From Terriglobia bacterium (GTDB taxonomy: Bacteria; Acidobacteriota; Terriglobia; UBA7540), in contig JASHTO010000660.1 in NCBI GenBank assembly GCA_030040515.1, forward strand, positions 1 to 6,827: DNA of 6,827 bases. Reading direction: 5' to 3'. This document shows positions 1-4,467 of this stretch, piece after piece. The stretch's first letter is position 1, and every line of letters begins with the position of its first letter. The notes under the pieces are model-generated. The model was given only the letters and a program-made list of their open reading frames with translations, was not told the DNA's origin and did no database searches. A program made the position numbers and the translations under genes.

Positions 1-440
1 TGTTTGTGGGCCACGCAGAATCCGGCGGCCTCCTGGCGTTCTCGCAGGCGCCGCATTTCCTCCTCGTAACTTCTTTCGTTTTGGATGAGTTCCTTGAAGT
101 TGGAACCCGTCAATTCATTTCGGTTGGTGTCGTACATATTGCAAGCCCGCCGGTTGACGTCGAGAATGAGCGCTGTTACCGGCTCGAAGATCAGGAAGGC
201 GTCATTGGCATTTTCAAAGAGTTCGCGATATTGCCGCGACAGTGAGGCCTCACGGCGAAGCCATTCGCGCAGCACATCGGCCTGCCGCTGCCCCCGCTTT
301 CTGTATAACCACACTCCCACGAGAATTGCCAGGAGTCCTGCGGCCAGAATCGCCAGGATGACGGACGGGCTCCCTCCACACCCCAGTGCAAATGCCTCGC
401 GCCATGGCGTCATGTGATATGCGCCCACCAATTTCTCCAT
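1..440 (-). CDS. Membrane-anchored PAS-domain sensor protein, N-terminal part (gene runs off the left edge)
   Basis: The visible part is 146 codons of a longer gene whose 3' end lies outside the window. The protein has a short N-terminus, one hydrophobic segment at about residues 26-46 (starting SVILAILAAG) and then a basic stretch (YRKRGQR). By the positive-inside rule this places the rest in the cytoplasm. A PAS fold starts near residue 68: 'YRELFENANDAF' is the usual first helix and strand, followed by 'ILDVNRRAC' and a Glu/Arg-rich helix near 125-138. PAS domains sense small ligands or redox state, or mediate dimerisation. The output domain (histidine kinase, GGDEF or other) is not visible, so the class of enzyme is unknown. 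I chose the ATG at 440-438 because GAGG at 452-449 lies 8 nt upstream. A second ATG at 413-411 is possible but has a poorer site. The upstream regulator's stop codon is only 10 nt away, so the two are probably co-translated. Confidence 0.85.
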   Translation of the reverse strand, partial: MEKLVGAYHMTPWREAFALGCGGSPSVILAILAAGLLAILVGVWLYRKRGQRQADVLREWLRREASLSRQYRELFENANDAFLIFEPVTALILDVNRRACNMYDTNRNELTGSNFKELIQNERSYEEEMRRLRERQEAAGFCVAHK

Positions 441-450
441 CGCCTCAGCC

Positions 451-1074
451 TCAAGGGCGGTTGCGGCGGCCTTGCAGCAGATCCAGTTCGGGTTGGACGT
501 AGCGGCCATAACAGTCCGGGCAGATCCCATGACTGAACTGAATTTCCGAGTGGTCGCTCAGGTATCCTTCGACCTGTTGCCAATAATTGCGATCGTTGCG
601 GATCTTCTTGCAATAGGAACAAATGGGCAGCAAGCCTTGCAGCGTCTTGACGCGCGAAAGGGCATCCTCCAATTCGCGGACGCGCTGGGCCAACGCCCCC
701 TGAAGTTCCAGGACGCGAATCCCCACCTGAACGCGCGCCCGAAGCTCTCCGCGGTCGAAAGGCTTGGTAATGTAGTCGTCCGCGCCCGATTGAAGTCCCA
801 GAATCTTGTCTTCCTGCCCTTTGCGCGCCGTGAGGAGAATCAAATAACTGGGCCGTGTCTGCGGACTCTGGCGCATCTGCCGGCAGATTTCAATGCCATC
901 CATCCCGGGCATCAGCCAGTCCAGAATCGCCAACTGCGGCCCCTCCGCCGTACACAAGGCTTCCCACGCTTGCGTGCCATCTTCGACGGCGGTCACCTCA
1001 TAGCCCCACTTGCTCAGGTTTGCCACGAGAATATGCCGGGATACCGATTGATCTTCGGCCACTAGAATCTTCAT
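451..1074 (-). CDS. Response regulator: receiver domain, coiled coil and C-terminal four-cysteine motif
   Basis: The product is 207 residues. Residues 1-120 form a complete receiver domain: acidic pocket E7/D8, phospho-acceptor D52 in 'LDWLMPGMDG', switch T82 and conserved K104 in 'TKPF'. A helical, probably coiled-coil segment follows at about 121-147 ('LAQRVRELEDAL'). The tail contains 'LPICSYCKKIR' (C152, C155) and 'FSHGICPDC' (C185, C188), two CxxC pairs that could bind one zinc ion. This tail is familiar to me from the ends of receiver and PAS proteins in environmental bacteria, but I know no established function for it. There is no helix-turn-helix, GGDEF or other standard output, so it probably acts through protein contacts. 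The start at 1074 has AGAAGG (1089-1084) 9 nt upstream. The in-frame ATG at 1083 directly abuts that site and is less likely. The gene lies 58 nt downstream of the hybrid kinase, its likely phosphodonor (inference). Confidence 0.93.
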   Translation of the reverse strand: MKILVAEDQSVSRHILVANLSKWGYEVTAVEDGTQAWEALCTAEGPQLAILDWLMPGMDGIEICRQMRQSPQTRPSYLILLTARKGQEDKILGLQSGADDYITKPFDRGELRARVQVGIRVLELQGALAQRVRELEDALSRVKTLQGLLPICSYCKKIRNDRNYWQQVEGYLSDHSEIQFSHGICPDCYGRYVQPELDLLQGRRNRP

Positions 1075-1132
1075 GCGAGACATCCTTCTTGCCCTGACCC
1101 GCGCGCAATGCCCATGCGGCGTAAATCCGGGT

Positions 1133-3292
1133 TTAAACGCAACGCGGAGCACCGGCGCCGGCTTTGCGAAGGGCAATGGAAAGGCCCTCGAGGGTATAGG
1201 GTTTCCCGATGAACGCCGCGGACCGCGCATCGGGCGCCTCCCCCAGGATCTCGCCGGTACTATAGCCGGACGCGAAAACCACCTTGACCAGGGGATCGAG
1301 CAGACGCATCCGACGGAAGGTCTCAAGGCCGCCGGATTCGGGCATTATCAAATCCATCAGGACGCAATCGATTTCATCGCGATGCTGCTCAAAAATCTGA
1401 AAAGCTTGCTTGCCATTTTCAGCCGCGTAAACCCGGTAACCGAGTCCTTTCAGCCCTTCCACCGCGAAGGCACGAACCATGGGTTCGTCATCCACCACCA
1501 GGATGGTTCCCCACCCAGGCGCAATTTGTCCGAATGCCCCCTCACGCGCCTGCGGGGTGGGAGGAGGAATCAAGGGGAGGGAGATGGTAAATCGCGCACC
1601 GTGGCCGGGCTCACTCGACACGTTCACGAAGCCGTTGTGATTCTTCACAAATCCGTAGACCATGGCGAGTCCCAATCCAGTGCCTCGCCCGGGTTCTTTG
1701 GTTGTGAAAAACGGCTCAAACACCCGTGAAGAGGTCTCCGGCGCGATTCCCGTCCCCGTATCCTGCACGGAGATGCTGGCGTAGCGTCCCGGAGCGCAAG
1801 TCCCAACCAGTCCTGCTGGACCTGTTTCGATCATCGTCGTGGTGGCCTCAAGGGTCAGCGTTCCTCCCTGGGGCATCGCGTCACGAGCGTTGATGCACAT
1901 GTTCAGTAAAGCCTGCTCGAGAAAGCTGGGGACAGCATTGACCCACAGCGGCTCTCCCCCTTTTTGCACGTTAACCGCGATATTTCGATTGAAAGTCCGC
2001 GCCACCATGCGTCGAACCCTCTCCAGGACGGCGTCAACCGATACGGGTTTCATCTGTTGTTGATCGGGGCGTGAGAAGGCCAGAAGCTGACGTGTCAGGT
2101 CAGCGGCGTGTTCGGCCGACTGCTCGATCATGCCCAGGGAATCCTGTAAGGGATGATCGACGCTCAGTCGTTGGCGGGCCAGCGACGCGAACCCCAACAT
2201 GACGCTCAATAAGTTATTGAAATCGTGGGCGATACCGCCGGCAAGGGTTCCCAGCGCCTCCATTTTTTGTGCCTGGAAGAGTTGTTGCTGCAATCGACCG
2301 TACTCTTCGTCCGCTTTCTTTCGTCCGTCGACATCCTGAACCATGACCAGGAGATGGGTCGGGCTGCTTTCCGCGTCGTGGAAGAGGGATAGATGGGTCG
2401 CACACCACACAGCCTCTCCCGATTTTCGGCGGTAGCGAGTCTCGAAGCTCACCTGCCCACTGCCCGTTTCGACGAGAGTTTGCAACCGCGGCTTGACCAC
2501 GGGTGCATCCTGGGGGTGGACAAAATCGAACAAATGTTTTCCCCGCAACTCCTCGCGGGACGTGGCAAGGAGGCTCGCCAAGGCGGGATTTGCGGTATGA
2601 ATTTCACCATCCAACCTCGCCAGGGCGACGCCGAAGTAAGCCTGTTCAAAAATTGACCTGAAGCGCTCTTCCGAAGCGCGCAATTGTTGGTATAGCTCAC
2701 CTCGTTCCAGCGCCAGAGCCGTCTGTGTGGCGACCTGATCGATTAGAATGCGGGAAAGGGGCCGGAGGCTATCCGGTTGGTCGGCCACCGCCTCGAGGAC
2801 ACCCAGCAGGCGCGTGGTGGTGCGCAAAGGTACGGCCAGGAAGCACTGTTCTTCCGGTTCAAATCCCAGGCAGCGGGGGTCTTCTTTGGTGCGCGGAATG
2901 TAGATTGTCTCCTTCTGCTTTACTGCGCAGCCCGGAATCGTGGCCTCCTGGAGGGAAATGGTGCGCGGTGGGCCCGCGCTCCGCCCTCGGCTCGCAACCG
3001 GCCGAAGCTCTCCGGTCGCCTCGTTCAGACGGTATATGCAAGCCCGAATCAAATCCTCGCCCTCCACCAAGCTCACGAGAATGTCTTCCAGAACCGACTC
3101 CGTATCGAGCGCGCCAGCCAGCGCGGCGTTAACTTCCAACAGGAGGGAAAGCGGATGGGCGCGGCATTCCTTTCCCTCAGTGTTTCCGGGCGTTCCTAAA
3201 GTGGATGTCGCGGCCGGCTCTTGGCCCGCCTTGGATTGCCCGGAGGAGGGCAAGAAACCTCCCTGCGGGCGATTTCTGGGCGTTGTGGCCAT
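1133..3292 (-). CDS. Soluble hybrid sensor histidine kinase (GAF-PAS-HisKA-HATPase-REC)
   Basis: The product is 719 residues with no signal peptide or membrane segment, so it should be a cytosolic sensor. Residues 1-45 are low-complexity and probably disordered. A GAF domain spans about 48-197 ('ACIYRLNEATGEL', 'FLAVPLRT'). A PAS domain with a PAC extension spans about 205-326 ('RFRSIFEQAYFGVALARLDG', 'VMVQDVDGRKKA'). The dimerisation and phosphotransfer region carries H356 in 'GGIAHDFNNLLS'. The ATPase domain shows the N box (N464, N468 in 'NMCINARDAM'), G1 box 'DTGTGI' at 511, F box 'FEPFFTTK' at 525 and G2 box 'GRGTGLGL' at 535. A receiver follows at about 595-712 with D601/D602, phospho-acceptor D647, S675 where Thr or Ser is usual, and K697 in 'GKPY'. 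All catalytic motifs are intact. The likely route is ATP to H356 to D647, or to the separate regulator at 451-1074. There is no Hpt domain in the window. The start is supported by AGGAGGAG just upstream. The signal sensed is unknown. Confidence 0.96.
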   Translation of the reverse strand: MATTPRNRPQGGFLPSSGQSKAGQEPAATSTLGTPGNTEGKECRAHPLSLLLEVNAALAGALDTESVLEDILVSLVEGEDLIRACIYRLNEATGELRPVASRGRSAGPPRTISLQEATIPGCAVKQKETIYIPRTKEDPRCLGFEPEEQCFLAVPLRTTTRLLGVLEAVADQPDSLRPLSRILIDQVATQTALALERGELYQQLRASEERFRSIFEQAYFGVALARLDGEIHTANPALASLLATSREELRGKHLFDFVHPQDAPVVKPRLQTLVETGSGQVSFETRYRRKSGEAVWCATHLSLFHDAESSPTHLLVMVQDVDGRKKADEEYGRLQQQLFQAQKMEALGTLAGGIAHDFNNLLSVMLGFASLARQRLSVDHPLQDSLGMIEQSAEHAADLTRQLLAFSRPDQQQMKPVSVDAVLERVRRMVARTFNRNIAVNVQKGGEPLWVNAVPSFLEQALLNMCINARDAMPQGGTLTLEATTTMIETGPAGLVGTCAPGRYASISVQDTGTGIAPETSSRVFEPFFTTKEPGRGTGLGLAMVYGFVKNHNGFVNVSSEPGHGARFTISLPLIPPPTPQAREGAFGQIAPGWGTILVVDDEPMVRAFAVEGLKGLGYRVYAAENGKQAFQIFEQHRDEIDCVLMDLIMPESGGLETFRRMRLLDPLVKVVFASGYSTGEILGEAPDARSAAFIGKPYTLEGLSIALRKAGAGAPRCV

Positions 3293-3293
3293 T

Positions 3294-3301
3294 CTCCTCC
3301 T
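3294..3301 (-). promoter_or_regulatory. Strong Shine-Dalgarno site for the hybrid kinase
   Basis: On the minus strand AGGAGGAG ends 1 nt before the ATG at 3292-3290, and its AGGAGG core ends 3 nt before it. It is the clearest ribosome binding site in the window and fixes the start of the kinase, which otherwise has a variable, low-complexity N-terminus. No convincing -35/-10 pair was found upstream of it. Confidence 0.75.
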
Positions 3302-3338
3302 GTGTCTTTAGCTTGTTAGCGCCGCCTTTGCGGGCCAT

Positions 3339-3368
3339 CCGTCAGCCGACGGGTCAGGCGGCTGACGG
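3339..3368. repeat. Perfect 10-bp inverted repeat upstream of the kinase operon
   Basis: CCGTCAGCCG (3339-3348) and CGGCTGACGG (3359-3368) are exact reverse complements separated by 10 nt. The hairpin is GC-rich and centred about 60 nt upstream of the kinase start codon. No T-run follows on either strand, so it is not a typical intrinsic terminator. It could be an operator for a dimeric regulator, a leader hairpin, or a dispersed intergenic repeat. The symmetry is seen directly; the role is not known. Confidence 0.7.
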
Positions 3369-3718
3369 GCTAAACAGCCTAAGGTTGGCCTCGGTTCCTA
3401 ACCCCCGAAGCAAGAATCAAGCCTTAGTGTTATTCGTCTTAGGGGTCTCCCCGCAGCCTGGGTCAGTGCCCAAGTTGAGATCGGCACCGCCTCGTGCGAC
3501 ACCCGAAAAGCCGGCACGGTCCTTCCGGGCAACTGCCGCAACCCAGCGATCCGCCTAAGTTCCAGGGGCAAGCCGACCGACTGTGAGGGACACTTTCGCC
3601 AACCCGCACCTGAACCGGGCTTCTTGATTTCGGGCCTTCCCCGATTGCTCCCTAGCACGTCCGATGCCATGAGCATGGGCAAGCTGCCGGCACTAGCCCA
3701 CCTAGAGTCCTACGCGAC
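3369..3718. other. Non-coding stretch with no recognised content
   Basis: About 350 bp without a gene I can support. The minus strand has one 94-codon open frame (3682-3398) and, in another frame, about 45 open codons ending at a TGA at 3419-3417. Neither has a good ribosome binding site, a known motif or a plausible domain. The sequence could be a decayed gene or mobile-element remnant, or an untranslated RNA. I see no tRNA or recognisable RNA family. A small palindrome, CCATGAGCATGG, lies at 3666-3677. Confidence 0.5.
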
Positions 3719-3857
3719 TATACGGAACGACATAAGTGTTTGCATATTTGGCTGTAGCGGCGGTCTATGACCGCCGGTCGGCGCTCGCCCTGCGACCCAA
3801 AGCCGTCTTCGGGCGACGGGGCGTAGAGCGCCGCTACAATTTATGTCGCTCTGTATA
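3719..3857. mobile_element. MITE-like palindromic element, 139 bp
   Basis: The ends are imperfect terminal inverted repeats: 3719-3735 against 3841-3857, 15 of 17 matching, both beginning TATAC or ending GTATA as in TA-target elements. Inside lies a second, perfect 10-bp pair (TGTAGCGGCG 3753-3762, CGCCGCTACA 3829-3838). Nested hairpins are GGCGGTC-TAT-GACCGCC (3759-3775), CGGCGCTC/GAGCGCCG (3779-3786, 3826-3833) and CCGTC/GACGG (3803-3807, 3815-3819). It encodes no protein. The size, symmetry and a second core copy at 4070-4130 fit a non-autonomous miniature element or a dispersed palindromic repeat. Assignment to an IS630/mariner-like group from the TA ends is speculative. Confidence 0.6.
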
Positions 3858-4069
3858 GAAAAACCCTCGTCGCAACCTCCCCCTAAATCTCCGTACTTAT
3901 TCTTCGGCAAAATGGAGGTAAGACTTGAGCAATCTTTGACATGGAGGATTCAAGGGTTCCGAAGTGCAGCGCGGCGGATCCGCGACCGGTTTATGGACCA
4001 GCAGCGTTGGTAACCCCGCTCACGCCTTCGGATTACCGAGGATTGCAAAATATAGTGACCACCGTTCGC
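3858..4069. other. Spacer between the two repeat copies
   Basis: These 212 bp separate the MITE-like element from the inverted second copy of its core. I see no gene. A TTGACA hexamer at 3936-3941 lacks a matching -10 at normal spacing. A 10-bp palindrome, GCGGATCCGC, lies at 3974-3983 and has no evident role. Confidence 0.4.
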
Positions 4070-4130
4070 TGTAGCGGCGCTCTGCGCCTCGTCGCCCGAA
4101 GACAGCTTTGGGTCGCAGGGCGAGCGCCGA
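4070..4130. repeat. Inverted second copy of the palindromic repeat core
   Basis: The reverse complement of this 61-bp stretch matches 3778-3838 at 58 of 61 positions. It keeps the CGGCGCTC/GAGCGCCG pair (4075-4082, 4122-4129). A weaker continuation to about 4152 resembles the outer hairpin of the first copy in degenerate form, but the 17-bp outer terminal repeats are missing. Two inverted copies 231 bp apart could pair as a large cruciform or, if transcribed together, as a long RNA stem. Confidence 0.8.
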
Positions 4131-4300
4131 AGAACCACCGGTTGGAGACCAGATGTATTTCTCCTCGCTGTCGTCTTTACCCCACCTTTTTCGATTACCC
4201 GATTAGAAGCCTATAAGACGAGAAGGAGCATAAGTTTTTATCGGAAACCCAGAAGGTCCTGGCGCGAGAGCTGCCGGCCGTGCAAAAGCTGGGGAATCTA

Positions 4301-4439
4301 CTCCGCACTAATGGCGGAGGATGGTGCTCTTCCGCGCTTCAGTGATGATCCGTCGCCTGGAATCGGGGCCGGCGAGGGGCCAGAAAGCAACGAAACCGAA
4401 TGGGGGAACTCCCGTGGCCGGGACAAATTCCGAAGTCCC
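4301..4439 (+). promoter_or_regulatory. Probable structured 5' leader of the surface-protein gene
   Basis: Several helices follow one another upstream of the gene at 4468. They are CTCCGC/GCGGAG (4301-4306, 4314-4319, 7-nt loop); GGCCA/TGGCC (4378-4382, 4415-4419) enclosing GGG-AACT-CCC (4404-4413); and, immediately after, GGGAC/GTCCC (4420-4424, 4435-4439, 10-nt loop). The last stem ends 17 nt before the Shine-Dalgarno site, so folding could affect translation. A stretch around 4281-4330 faintly resembles the GCAAA-GC / CUA / GGUxG pattern of c-di-GMP-I riboswitches, but the conserved positions do not match well. I do not call a riboswitch. Confidence 0.35.
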
Positions 4440-4456
4440 AAGAATAAATTTTACGG

Positions 4457-4461
4457 GGTGA
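4457..4461 (+). promoter_or_regulatory. Ribosome binding site that decides the start at 4468
   Basis: GGTGA, within GGGGTGAGG, lies 6 nt before the ATG at 4468 and matches the 16S anti-Shine-Dalgarno. It picks this ATG, whose product begins with a clear signal peptide, over an out-of-frame ATG at 4311 that has no such site. Confidence 0.65.
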
Positions 4462-4467
4462 GGCAAC

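Noticed and set aside
1075..1326. N-terminal extension of the response regulator to an ATG at 1326
   Set aside because: The extra 84 residues overlap the kinase C-terminus in another frame and have no domain. The receiver begins exactly at 'MKILVAED' with a good ribosome binding site.
472..1729. Plus-strand open frames of 197 and 218 codons over the regulator and kinase
   Set aside because: They lie opposite well-supported genes with intact catalytic motifs and have no recognisable protein features.
3339..3368. Intrinsic terminator
   Set aside because: The hairpin is strong, but no T-run follows on either strand and no gene ends just before it.
3936..3941. TTGACA hexamer as a promoter -35 box
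   Set aside because: No -10-like hexamer is found 16-18 bp downstream.
3941..4216. 91-codon plus-strand frame, and the similar 66-codon minus-strand frame at 3710-3910
   Set aside because: Both owe their shared peptide to the palindromic repeat they cross; they are not genes.
4189..4217. Possible promoter: TATAAG at 4212-4217 with TTTCGA 17 bp upstream
   Set aside because: The -35 hexamer matches consensus at only three positions. It could serve the surface gene with a leader of about 240 nt, but the evidence is too weak to annotate.
4237..4330. c-di-GMP-I riboswitch
   Set aside because: Only loose resemblance (GGAAACC, GCAAAAGC, CUA, GGAUGGUG). The conserved cores and the tetraloop-receptor arrangement do not fit by eye.
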